Shown here one piece after another: positions 23,429-30,672 of a DNA stretch of 31,656 nucleotides. Both the position numbers and the translations under genes were made by a program. Each line of letters starts with the position of its first letter. The first letter of the stretch is position 1. The notes beneath the pieces were generated by a model that was given only the letters and a program-made list of their open reading frames with translations, made no database searches and had not been told where the DNA came from. Location of the stretch: NCBI GenBank assembly GCA_948614045.1, contig CAPFSK010000008.1:1-31656 (forward strand), written 5' to 3'. The DNA comes from an uncultured Candidatus Saccharibacteria bacterium. GTDB taxonomy: Bacteria > Patescibacteriota > Saccharimonadia > Saccharimonadales > Saccharimonadaceae.

Positions 23429-25204
23429 CTACTTTTCGCTCCTTGCTACCAACCACCCCGTCAACTCATCCAATTTCACCTTCTCTTCCCCTTCACGCGT
23501 CCTTACGCTTACCACCCTATCCGCTGCGTCCTTCTCGCCAATAATCAATACTACTGGGATCTTCATCTCTGTCGCACGCTTAATCTTCTTCCCGAGACTA
23601 TCGTCACTCCGGTCAACCTCATACCGTAACTGATTGTTCTTTACCGGCTCCTCTAGTACTACCCCTTTTAGCACTTCCTCGACTTCCTCCACATACTCTT
23701 CAGCCCCAGCATTCACCGTCAGAACTCTCACCATCTCTGGTGCACACCACAATGGGAACCATCCCGCTGTATGCTCGATAAAGATACTCATAAACCGCTC
23801 AATCGCCCCCAAAAGCGCACAATGCACCATAATCGGTGTCTTTTTACTTCCATCCTGCGCCGTATACTCCAATCCAAACCGCTCTGGCATCGCATAGTCC
23901 AGCTGCACCGTCGCAAGCTGCCATTCCCGCCCTAGAGCATCCACTGCCATGAAATCCATCTTCGGCCCATACATCGCCGCCTCACCAATCCCAACAAAAT
24001 ACTCCATCTCAAACTTCTTTGCCATCCGCTCAATCGCGGCCTGTGCCTTCTCCCACATCTCCGGATCACCGATATATGCATCCTTATCATCCCGGAAACT
24101 CAACCGGAGCGTCAACTTCATTCCTACTCGTTTATACAAATCTTTTGCACTCCCAATCAGCTCACCAAACACCTGTTCAATTTGATCTTCCGTGCAGAAA
24201 ACATGCGAATCATCTTGCGTAATCGCCCGCACCCGGCTAAGACCCCCTAATTCCCCCTTCCGCTCATCCCGATATACCATCGTCGTCTCAAGATACTTCA
24301 CTGGAAGTTCTTTATACGACCTCGGCGCACTCGCAAAAATCTGCGTATGATGCGGGCAACTCACCGGCTTCACTGCCAAGTTATCGCCTGATTCTTGACT
24401 AATAAATTGCAACAACTCTGGAAACTTCTGATAATGCCCGCTCGTCTTATACAAATCAACATTCGCAATGTGTGGAATACACACTTTCCGATACCCGCAG
24501 CGCACCCGATACCCCTGCGCAAGTTCATTGAGCATATCGCGCAAAATCGTCCCTCGCGGCGTAAATAGCGGCAATCCCGACCCCACCAGCTCCGAAAACG
24601 CAAACAAATCCAATTCTTTCCCTAGTTTCCTATGGTCACGCTTCTTCGCTTCTTCCTGCTGTTCAAAATACTTATTCAGTTCTTCTTCCGTCTGGAACGC
24701 CACCCCATAAATCCGCGTCAACATTTCGCGCTTCTCATCTCCCCGCCAATACGCCCCCGCAATTCTATCTAGCTTAAACGCACCAATCTCTCCCAAATTC
24801 TCAACATGCGGACCTTTGCACAAATCGCTAAATAATACTTCCCCACTTCGAGCATCTTTCAAGTCATAAAACGTAATCGTTTCCCCCTCGGGCAGCTCCT
24901 CAATCAATTCCACTTTAAACTTCTGCCCATTATCACGAGCCCACTCCAAGGCCTCTTCCCGCGAAACCTCTCTGCGCACCATTTCGCAACCCCGCGCGAT
25001 GATTCCCCGCATTTTCTTCTCAATCTTCACAAGGTCCGCCTCTGATACTTTCGCCCCTCCAAAGTCAATATCATAATAAAATCCGTTTTCAATCGCTGGA
25101 CCAATCCCGAAAACTGTTGTCGGATAAAGCTCCCGCACCGCTGCCGCCAACACATGGCTCAGCGTATGGCGCATTTTTTCGACTTGTTCGTTCGAAGCTT
25201 CCAT
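23429..25204 (-). CDS. thrS: Threonyl-tRNA synthetase lacking the TGS domain
   Basis: Charges tRNA-Thr. 591 residues, about 50 shorter than E. coli ThrRS because the N-terminal TGS domain is missing; the protein starts directly at the editing domain. The editing HxxxH is H13/H17 (RHTLSHVLAAAV), with CKGPHVENLGEIGAFKL as its second part. Catalytic core: KPVSCPHHTQIF (zinc ligands), motif 2 YRDERKGELGGLSRVRAITQ, and motif 3 HCALLGAIERFMSIFIEH. The C-terminal anticodon-binding domain is complete. A TATAAT lies about 35 nt upstream of the start. Confidence 0.97.
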   Translation of the reverse strand: MEASNEQVEKMRHTLSHVLAAAVRELYPTTVFGIGPAIENGFYYDIDFGGAKVSEADLVKIEKKMRGIIARGCEMVRREVSREEALEWARDNGQKFKVELIEELPEGETITFYDLKDARSGEVLFSDLCKGPHVENLGEIGAFKLDRIAGAYWRGDEKREMLTRIYGVAFQTEEELNKYFEQQEEAKKRDHRKLGKELDLFAFSELVGSGLPLFTPRGTILRDMLNELAQGYRVRCGYRKVCIPHIANVDLYKTSGHYQKFPELLQFISQESGDNLAVKPVSCPHHTQIFASAPRSYKELPVKYLETTMVYRDERKGELGGLSRVRAITQDDSHVFCTEDQIEQVFGELIGSAKDLYKRVGMKLTLRLSFRDDKDAYIGDPEMWEKAQAAIERMAKKFEMEYFVGIGEAAMYGPKMDFMAVDALGREWQLATVQLDYAMPERFGLEYTAQDGSKKTPIMVHCALLGAIERFMSIFIEHTAGWFPLWCAPEMVRVLTVNAGAEEYVEEVEEVLKGVVLEEPVKNNQLRYEVDRSDDSLGKKIKRATEMKIPVVLIIGEKDAADRVVSVRTREGEEKVKLDELTGWLVARSEK

Positions 25205-25275
25205 AGCTTTATCCTTTCTTTTTAGATTATTATCTCTATATTATACCATAACGAACGTTACGACTGTATAACCCA

Positions 25276-25309
25276 TAAAAAACGACAGCCCTAAGCCTGC
25301 CGTTTTTTA
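25276..25309. terminator. Terminator between thrS and Nudix genes
   Basis: AAAAAACGRCAG pairs with CTGCCGTTTTTT, so it works on both strands. On the minus strand it ends the Nudix transcript. Confidence 0.85.
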
Positions 25310-25319
25310 TTTTAATTTA

Positions 25320-25805
25320 CTAAGCTTCTAACGCCAAAACGCGCTCCAGATCCCAACGATGCGCATCCGTATGCAACTTCTCTGGCAATCCCTCTGTCGC
25401 CACCCAAATCAGATCCGCAATCTCCGCCTCTTTGTCCGACCGCTCCCGCTGAGACAAACTCTTCAGCCTACCATATACGGTATGCACCTCAATATGTCGA
25501 TTGACATCCTTATGTGCCGCATAGAAATTATCGTAATACACTTCCGGCAGTTCACCATCAATTTCATAGTCATCATAGCCAGTCTCCTCCAGCCATTCCC
25601 GCTCTCCTGCCTCACGCACCGTTTCGCCGTCTTCAATCCCGCCCATTACAAAATCTAACCAACCAAACTTTTTCTTCAAAACGCAAAGATACTTTTCCTC
25701 CGTTGGATGCTTCATTACCAGCACAACTACCTTACGGTCCGTCATCTTCTTATCTGGACGCACCGCTGAATCACCCACTCCATGAAACTCTTTAACTTCT
25801 GCCAT
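25320..25805 (-). CDS. Nudix hydrolase
   Basis: 161 residues. Canonical Nudix box at 55-77: GGIEDGETVREAGE then REWLEETGY, all catalytic glutamates present. It hydrolyses a nucleoside-diphosphate-linked compound; the substrate is not predictable. The C-terminal half has HKDVNRHIEVHTVYG and a Trp-rich end as in MutT/ADP-ribose-type enzymes. Start supported by GAGGAGGT. The promoter (25859-25886) has a run of 13 G between its two hexamers, which would make expression depend on the run length. Confidence 0.92.
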   Translation of the reverse strand: MAEVKEFHGVGDSAVRPDKKMTDRKVVVLVMKHPTEEKYLCVLKKKFGWLDFVMGGIEDGETVREAGEREWLEETGYDDYEIDGELPEVYYDNFYAAHKDVNRHIEVHTVYGRLKSLSQRERSDKEAEIADLIWVATEGLPEKLHTDAHRWDLERVLALEA

Positions 25806-25858
25806 CGTCTTACCTCCTCATTAATTATAAAATACTCTAGCTCCTACCAGATAATCCA

Positions 25859-25886
25859 ATTATACCCCCCCCCCCCCGAGAATCAA
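25859..25886 (-). promoter_or_regulatory. Promoter with a poly-G13 spacer, likely phase-variable
   Basis: Minus strand TTGATT (25886-25881), spacer CTC plus 13 G (25880-25865), TATAAT (25864-25859): 16-bp spacing. The -35 overlaps the TGA stop of the upstream gene. Loss or gain of one G would change the spacing to 15 or 17. Confidence 0.7.
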
Positions 25887-26452
25887 CTCCTCCGCTTCCT
25901 TCGCTTCTTTTTCTTCCCTGCCTTTACCTCACGCATATACCCCACCACTGACGCCACAAACATGAAGAATTCACACAAAACTCCAAAAATTGAACCGACA
26001 AATCCATTATATGTCATCCAACAAAACGCTACCGGTATTCCCAAAAGTTTATACACTTTCGTATTTCCCTGCCAAAAAATCGAAATCTCATATAGCACCG
26101 TCGCCGCCACCGACAATAAGCTCAGTGGTCCATCATAGGTCAAAACCGCCAATACTGCAATCAACGCCAACACAATCACGAGCACAATATAGTCCCTCAA
26201 TGTCAGCCTATTTTTCGTGCCCTCAGCATGCTCGTCCCATAAATAATAAAAATTCGCAAGCAAAATCACTACCGACATCGCCATACCCAAATCCGCGCCT
26301 AAAAGCAAAAACACTACAATTCCCGTCGCCATTGACGCAATATCCAATAGAACGATTGCTTTACGATTCTTCGCCAAATACGACGCCCCCAATAGACCAT
26401 ACTCTACCACGGTCAAAATCTGCGACCATATATAAACTGCCGTTAATTCCAT
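25883..26452 (-). CDS. YgjV-family inner membrane protein
   Basis: 189 residues from the second ATG (26452); a TATAAT ends 7 nt above it, so the mRNA is probably leaderless and the ATG at 26458 would fall at the transcript edge. About six hydrophobic segments. The spacing WSQ...LG...Y.......A..LD..S and the later WQGNTKVYKLLGIPVAFCWMTYN..VGSIFGVLCEF match the YgjV/Imp-YgjV group. The C-terminus is a highly basic KKKKRRKRRS tail facing the cytoplasm. Function of the family is unknown. Confidence 0.72.
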   Translation of the reverse strand: MELTAVYIWSQILTVVEYGLLGASYLAKNRKAIVLLDIASMATGIVVFLLLGADLGMAMSVVILLANFYYLWDEHAEGTKNRLTLRDYIVLVIVLALIAVLAVLTYDGPLSLLSVAATVLYEISIFWQGNTKVYKLLGIPVAFCWMTYNGFVGSIFGVLCEFFMFVASVVGYMREVKAGKKKKRRKRRS

Positions 26453-26485
26453 AAGCATTATTATACCACAAACCCTAATCCCAAA

Positions 26486-26512
26486 ATAGACCAGTTCTCC
26501 CTGAACTGGTCT
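26486..26512. terminator. Terminator of the alarmone hydrolase gene
   Basis: AGACCAGTTC pairs with GAACTGGTCT, then ATTTT on the minus strand. A second palindrome, GTGTAACGTTACAC, lies between it and the stop. Confidence 0.7.
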
Positions 26513-26526
26513 ATCAGAGTGTAACG

Positions 26527-27258
26527 TTACACTGCCTGCGTTAGCAATTCTGAATAGTCTTTCGCATCCTTCACATTTACGAAATTCGCATCCCTAAGCT
26601 GCACCTTATAAGCCAAAGCGTAAACATCATTAATCCCCCGAATACTCGTCCGAAGCAGATGCAACAAATTCGACGCCTCCGGCCACAATTCCTCAGCTTT
26701 TTTCAAAGTTGGTAGCAACAGCATATCCGTCTCGACAACATTTTTCCGGACCTTTTCTTCCGGAAAAGATGCCGACATCGTCGTCAAATTATTATATCGA
26801 TCAAACCCCTTCCCGATTGTCGCCTCCTTACTTTCCAGAAGCTCATTATAATACCGCTTCTTGAGTTCGTACTTTGACTCGTCATCAAACCGGATTAATG
26901 ACATATACTTCACCCCGTTCTTGATCCGCCCATTAAACGGCATCTCCGCAATCGAAACATGTGCATCCTCCCGAAGATCATGTAATAGCAGCGTCGCGAT
27001 TAAATCATCTGTGATATTCTCATCATTAATTGACATCGCATGACTCGCCATCATTAAAGGGTGAATGATATAGGGTTGACCGTCTTTACGCGTTTGCCCC
27101 GCATGATGGGTCTTCATATAGCCAAGCGCCCGAAGGCCCTCATTCCATCCTTTCCCCATCAGCCAAGCCCTTAGAAACAACGTCGCCTGTTCCACATCCA
27201 CTACTCTACCAGCAAAATCCGGATTCTCTTTCAAAATTTCATCTCTCAAGTGTGTCAT
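26527..27258 (-). CDS. HD-domain (p)ppGpp hydrolase-like protein
   Basis: 243 residues resembling the hydrolase half of RelA/SpoT. HHAGQTRKDGQPYIIHPL (51-68) carries the first His, LLHDLRED (91-98) the HD and ED metal residues, and KGFDRYNNLTTM the late Asp. No synthetase, TGS or ACT domain follows, so this is a small alarmone hydrolase type. The substitution of LLHDLRED for the usual LLHDVIED keeps the metal-binding residues. It would lower alarmone levels. GGAGGT precedes the start. Confidence 0.82.
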   Translation of the reverse strand: MTHLRDEILKENPDFAGRVVDVEQATLFLRAWLMGKGWNEGLRALGYMKTHHAGQTRKDGQPYIIHPLMMASHAMSINDENITDDLIATLLLHDLREDAHVSIAEMPFNGRIKNGVKYMSLIRFDDESKYELKKRYYNELLESKEATIGKGFDRYNNLTTMSASFPEEKVRKNVVETDMLLLPTLKKAEELWPEASNLLHLLRTSIRGINDVYALAYKVQLRDANFVNVKDAKDYSELLTQAV

Positions 27259-27361
27259 AACATTACCTCCTTCTTAAAGAACTTTTAGGTCAATTCGCCT
27301 ACCCCTATCGTTTCATATTCAACCTCCAAAAACAAGACTTATCAATTATACTGTCTCATGA

Positions 27362-27367
27362 TATAAT
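27362..27367 (+). promoter_or_regulatory. -10 element of the tRNA-Val transcript
   Basis: TATAAT, with transcription expected to start about 7-8 nt later, just before the half-tRNA copy. No clear -35 (best candidate TTATCA). Confidence 0.55.
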
Positions 27368-27376
27368 TACTGCATT

Positions 27377-27481
27377 GGGTCGCTAGCTCAGTTGGATGCC
27401 GAGGACGCCTGTCGTCCGAGCAATCAAAGACCGCGCCTCGTTTTACGAGGCTCTAGCCAACGACTCTAACAATCATTCCAC
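27377..27481 (+). pseudogene. Half-tRNA decoy ahead of tRNA-Val
   Basis: The first 19 nt are identical to the start of tRNA-Val (27482-27500). The copy then diverges, and near 27436-27460 has CGAGGC and TCTAGCCAAC, which are complementary to the D-arm side of the real tRNA. It looks like a decayed, partly inverted tRNA duplicate that stays in the primary transcript and could pair with the tRNA. Confidence 0.55.
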
Positions 27482-27558
27482 GGGTCGCTAGCTCAGTTGG
27501 CTAGAGCGCCTCGTTTACACCGAGGAGGTCGGGGGTTCGAGCCCCTCGCGACCCACCA
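27482..27558 (+). tRNA. tRNA-Val (anticodon TAC)
   Basis: 77 nt including an encoded CCA. Acceptor GGGTCGC pairs with GCGACCC. The anticodon stem CCTCG/CGAGG encloses TTTACAC, giving anticodon TAC (valine). The T-loop is standard (GGGGGTTCGAGCCCC). Confidence 0.96.
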
Positions 27559-27594
27559 TATAAATAAGTGGAGCTAAAGCTCCACTTATTTATA
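27556..27594 (+). terminator. Hairpin overlapping the tRNA CCA end
   Basis: A perfect 17-19-bp stem: CCATATAAATAAGTGGAGC pairs with its reverse complement across TAAA. It begins within the tRNA CCA. The run after it is TATGG, so termination would depend on the AT-rich stem. Confidence 0.65.
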
Positions 27595-27599
27595 TGGTA

Positions 27600-27830
27600 A
27601 TCCCTCCACAAGATGGACGCGAACCTAATCACTCCGCGCGAATTCGCAACACAGAAGTGGCCATAAGCAAAAATATTCTCATTTTCTTTAGTCGCTACGA
27701 CTGCGAAGACTTGCGCAGCAGGACTAAGCCCCTTGCTACCCGACAATAAATATATCATCACACGCATATTATCCCGCATCGCCAATAACAACAATATCTC
27801 ACCACCTGAATAATATCTCTATGGGGCGAC
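27600..27830. other. Intergenic region without a recognised gene
   Basis: No ORF with a ribosome-binding site. A minus-strand frame reading into the tRNA encodes the well-known spurious GARTPDLLG translation of tRNA genes. A few short hairpins only. Confidence 0.5.
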
Positions 27831-27835
27831 AAAAA

Positions 27836-27864
27836 TTGCCTTATTTATAAAACTTTGATAGAAT
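27836..27864 (+). promoter_or_regulatory. Promoter opposing small ORF 3
   Basis: TTGCCT (27836-27841), 17-bp spacer, TAGAAT (27859-27864). The transcript would start near 27872 and end at the hairpin 27882-27907 with T5, giving an RNA of about 40 nt antisense to the 3' end of small ORF 3. Confidence 0.65.
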
Positions 27865-27881
27865 AGGAATTACAAGTATGG

Positions 27882-27965
27882 TTACTTTCGTTTTCGGACG
27901 AAAGTAATTTTTATCTTCAGGTCAGCGTCAAGTTTAATGAACCCGCACTTAATCCGTACTTTCAT
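27882..27965 (-). CDS. Small basic peptide, copy 3
   Basis: 27 codons with GGAGGT 4-5 nt above the ATG. MKVRIKCGFIKLDADLKIKI followed by TFVRKRK aligns with copy 1 (385-477), including the ending K-I-K-[VI]-T-x-V-R-x-R-K. The TAA lies in the arm of the hairpin 27882-27907. The ribosome-binding site overlaps the left edge of cassette V6, and the usual promoter-like block is absent, so the transcript may start inside V6. Function unknown; a type I toxin-like role is inference. Confidence 0.5.
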   Translation of the reverse strand: MKVRIKCGFIKLDADLKIKITFVRKRK

Positions 27966-27975
27966 ACTACCTCCG

Positions 27976-28196
27976 GCGCCACCACCATAATACAGTTACC
28001 ATTGGCTTTTGTCCGTAGCGGGTGGACTAATGTTAGCACTGAGTATGAGGGCGCTATGCGATACGTCGGCGAGAATGGTTACTACTGGGCTCATACTTCG
28101 GTCTCGTCTGTCATTGCGTACGACCTTGTCATGGGCCCTACACATGTCTATACATCAAACTATAACTATCGTTGGTTTGGTTTCTCCCTCCGCTGC
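27976..28196 (+). pseudogene. Silent variable cassette V6
   Basis: Full left edge (GCGCCACCACC) and LPLAFVRSGWTNVST, then VGENGYYWAHT, SSVIAYDLVMG, VYTSNYNYRWFGFSLRC. No start codon and no stop at the end; the frame leaves into the inserted sequence 28197-28348. V6 and V7 are tail to tail like V3/V4. Confidence 0.7.
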
Positions 28197-28348
28197 CGTA
28201 CCAGACGTAGCAAGAGGATAAGGAAACAAGGAAGGACAATACCACTTTCGGGAATCTCCGGCGACAACGGGAGCCGGACAAAGTGAGTAAGCCGCCTGTA
28301 ACGACAGGCCGGCACGAACGTGTCCCGAAAGTGGTATTGTCCTTATCT
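28197..28348. mobile_element. Inverted-repeat insert between V6 and V7
   Basis: About 150 bp absent from the otherwise identical V3/V4 junction. It has exact 22-bp terminal inverted repeats at 28232-28253 and 28323-28344, starting AAGGACAATACCACTTTCGG. The inside contains CCTGT/ACAGG and GCCGG/CCGGC hairpins and no ORF. It is MITE-like in form, but no target duplication is clear. Confidence 0.55.
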
Positions 28349-28384
28349 ACTTCCTTTTCCTCCATTAGGCACTACCTGGGTAGA

Positions 28385-28572
28385 GGCAGCGGAGGGAGAA
28401 AGCGCGATTACGCATATTAGTATCAGAAGCATTGATGCCGATCGTATTCATAAATAAATATCTAGCATAATCGCTGGAAAGAGAACTCCGTGACCAATAC
28501 CACCCAGCATAGCCCATATTATCCAAAACCCCATTACCTACATAACCAGAGCCGCTACGGACAAAAGCCAAT
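28385..28572 (-). pseudogene. Silent variable cassette V7
   Basis: Encodes LAFVRSGSGYVGNGVLDN, then GYAGWYWSRS, SSDYARYLFMN, INASDTNMRNRAFSLRCL and reads through YPGSA, like V4. It keeps only the FVRSG edge at its 5' side. No ribosome-binding site. The promoter of rpsT begins about 20 bp beyond it. Confidence 0.7.
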
Positions 28573-28582
28573 CCGATTCCCT

Positions 28583-28611
28583 CTTTACTTTTCCACTACA
28601 ATCAGTTATAA
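28583..28611 (+). promoter_or_regulatory. rpsT promoter
   Basis: TTTACT, 17-bp spacer, TATAAT (28606-28611), about 46 nt before the rpsT start. Confidence 0.7.
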
Positions 28612-28656
28612 TTACCAGAAGTAAGTATTTTATTAATTAACCTCGAGGAAAATTTA

Positions 28657-28902
28657 ATGCCGATTATCAAATCTGCGAAAAAAGCTGCCCGCCAGGCAGA
28701 GAAGCGCACTGCGCACAACCAGCAAATCAAAAAAGACATCAAAACCGCTCTTAAGGCTTTTAAAGCTTCCCCAACCGCCGAGACTATGGCAAAAATCCAA
28801 TCCGAATATGACAAAGCCGTGAAAAAAGGCCTCTTGAAGAAAAACACTGCCTCGCGCCGCAAAGCTGCCCTCGCTAAGTTCGCCAAGGCTAACGCGAAAT
28901 AA
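28657..28902 (+). CDS. rpsT: Small ribosomal subunit protein bS20
   Basis: 81 residues, Lys/Ala-rich helical protein. MPIIKSAKKAARQAEKRTAHN and the closing KKNTASRRKAALAKFAKA match S20, which binds 16S rRNA helices 9 and 44. CGAGGAAAA lies above the start. Monocistronic, with its own promoter and terminator. Confidence 0.96.
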   Translation: MPIIKSAKKAARQAEKRTAHNQQIKKDIKTALKAFKASPTAETMAKIQSEYDKAVKKGLLKKNTASRRKAALAKFAKANAK

Positions 28903-28917
28903 AAACACCCGTATAAA

Positions 28918-28943
28918 CAAAAGACCTCTCCAGAGGTCTTTTT
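28918..28943. terminator. rpsT/holA terminator
   Basis: AAAAGACCTC-TCCA-GAGGTCTTTTTT, lying between the converging rpsT and holA genes. Confidence 0.9.
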
Positions 28944-28960
28944 TGGTAGCAATAATTGCC

Positions 28961-29572
28961 TTATAGACTCTTCGCCCGAAGCAAAAACGCCTTAATCAGC
29001 ATCCATGGTTCCAACCCCGTTGTCTTCATCTCCATATCCAATTTCGCCAGCTCCTTCAATAGCCGCTTTTCGCGCACCCCACCCCTCTGTTCAAACTTCT
29101 TCAATGCCTGTGTCACCAATAACCCAAAAAACATATATGGATCCTGTTCCAGCTCAATCTGTTCTACTTGTGCTACCGCTCGTCGCCCATCCCTCAACGC
29201 CATATCCAGCACCCCAAACACCATTTTTGCCTCTGGCTTCGCTTTCAAGGCAAATTCCTGTATCTCCACCCCCGCCGCCTTCAGGTTTTTATAGCCCACC
29301 GACCGCTTATCAATCTTCAACTCCCAAACCACCACCTCATGCTCCGTCCCAGCATATTCCGCAATTTTTTCCCACACCGCCGCGTTTTCGCTCAAATTTT
29401 TCAGTAAAATCCGCCGCTTCCCTGCCTCAAACAGCGAAGCCCCCTGAAAAATGCTCGGCAAATCGCCAACGCCAAGATTTTCGCCTTCAAACACCTCATA
29501 ATTGCCGCCTATTAAGCGTTTTAAGGCCATTTCCGCCGAAACCCTATCCTCACCCACAAAAACCCTTAACAT
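28961..29572 (-). CDS. holA: DNA polymerase III subunit delta (HolA), short form
   Basis: 203 residues, against about 340 in E. coli. The N-terminal MLRVFVGEDRVSAEMALKRLI is the delta P-loop-like region without a Walker A. The clamp-loader collar part reads EQDPYMFFGLLVTQALKKFEQ and EMKTTGLEPWMLIKAFLLRA. It opens the beta clamp within the clamp loader. The middle domain is strongly reduced, in keeping with CPR homologues. AGGAGG lies about 14 nt upstream of the ATG, and covarying element C lies 60 nt upstream. Confidence 0.85.
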   Translation of the reverse strand: MLRVFVGEDRVSAEMALKRLIGGNYEVFEGENLGVGDLPSIFQGASLFEAGKRRILLKNLSENAAVWEKIAEYAGTEHEVVVWELKIDKRSVGYKNLKAAGVEIQEFALKAKPEAKMVFGVLDMALRDGRRAVAQVEQIELEQDPYMFFGLLVTQALKKFEQRGGVREKRLLKELAKLDMEMKTTGLEPWMLIKAFLLRAKSL

Positions 29573-29632
29573 AAGCTCTTAGCGCCTCCTAGACCCCTCT
29601 CCGGGCATTTTATCCAACGAGATCGGAGCGAC

Positions 29633-29738
29633 GTTAGCATGGATGAGGTACAAGACAGAAATGAGGAACGCAAAGAAACCGTACTTAACGTACGGTGACT
29701 GCGTACCGGAATTTCTAACGCAGTAACTCGCCATGATA
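29633..29738. ncRNA. Covarying RNA element, copy C
   Basis: Minus-strand helices CATGG/CCATG, GAG..AC/GT..CTC, AGAAAT/ATTTCT and CCGTAC-GTTAA-GTACGG. It abuts the mutM stop codon (29740-29742) and precedes holA. See copies A and B. Confidence 0.6.
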
Positions 29739-29739
29739 A

Positions 29740-30624
29740 CTAGCTCTCCCTCCTCTGACATTTCGGACAATAATGCGTTCCCCTCCCCGCACACCTCGTC
29801 TTCTCAATCACCGTACCACACCGCGGACAAGCCTTCCCTTCCCGCCGAAACACTTGCGCAAACTTCTCCAGATAATCCCCAGTCGTTCCGTCTGGCCGCA
29901 CATATGTCGCCATCGTCGAGCCACCCGAATCAATTGCCGCCTGCATCACCTTGCATGCCCCCTCCAAAATCTTCGCCACCTGCTCTTCACTTAAATTTCC
30001 CGCTAAACTTGCCGGATGCACGCCTGCATAAAAAAGCGATTCATCCGCATAAATATTCCCCAACCCCGCAATAATTTTTTGATTCAAAAGTACCGCCTTG
30101 ACCGGAGATTTCCCGTGCCGTTGACATTTTTTGAACAGTTCCCCCGGCGTCATCTCCCACGGCTCTTTTGCTAGCTCCGAAATAAATTTATCATTCTCTA
30201 CTTCCGCCGTCGGAATCACCTTCACAAAACCAAATTTTCTTTGATCATTGAAAAATAATTTACCCTCATTAAACACAAAAGTTACTCGCGTCTGCTTATT
30301 TGGCAATTCATCCGTAAAATTCTTACTCGGATGCCCCGCCGCAAACTGTTCTGCATCATCAACCTTACCAATTTGCGCATTCTTCCCCCGCCAAATTAGT
30401 TGTCCAGTCATCCTCAAATGAATTAAAAGTGTATAACCATTATCTAGATCAATCAGCAACGCTTTTCCTCGCCGCCTTATCTCTGTTACGGTCGCCCCAT
30501 CCACATTTTTTACTTCCCCCTGAAAACACTTTCCCGGTTCTGGCACTGTCTGAACAATTTTTTTGTTCAAAATAAACGGCTTCAACCCCCGCCGTACGGT
30601 CTCTACCTCTGGTAACTCTGGCAT
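29740..30624 (-). CDS. mutM: Formamidopyrimidine-DNA glycosylase
   Basis: Removes 8-oxoguanine and formamidopyrimidines and cuts the abasic strand. 294 residues. The catalytic N-terminus is PELPEVETVRRGL (P2 nucleophile and E3). The helix-two-turn-helix region has LLNQKIIAGLGNIYADESLF. The C-terminal zinc finger is complete: CPRCGTVIEKT..AGRGTHYCPKC. A TATAAT lies 9 nt above the ATG, so the leader is very short. Divergent from the GDPD-like gene. Confidence 0.96.
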   Translation of the reverse strand: MPELPEVETVRRGLKPFILNKKIVQTVPEPGKCFQGEVKNVDGATVTEIRRRGKALLIDLDNGYTLLIHLRMTGQLIWRGKNAQIGKVDDAEQFAAGHPSKNFTDELPNKQTRVTFVFNEGKLFFNDQRKFGFVKVIPTAEVENDKFISELAKEPWEMTPGELFKKCQRHGKSPVKAVLLNQKIIAGLGNIYADESLFYAGVHPASLAGNLSEEQVAKILEGACKVMQAAIDSGGSTMATYVRPDGTTGDYLEKFAQVFRREGKACPRCGTVIEKTRCAGRGTHYCPKCQRRES

Positions 30625-30660
30625 AATACCATCATTATACCACCCTATCCTTCAACATGA

Positions 30661-30666
30661 TATAAT
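30661..30666 (+). promoter_or_regulatory. -10 element giving a leaderless GDPD mRNA
   Basis: TATAAT with only 6 nt to the ATG at 30673. The normal -10 to +1 distance puts the mRNA start at the ATG. Confidence 0.65.
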
Positions 30667-30672
30667 TATCCT

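Noticed and set aside
27501..27794. 97-codon minus-strand ORF ending GARTPDLLGVNEAL
   Set aside because: This is the familiar false translation of a tRNA gene on the opposite strand, with no ribosome-binding site.
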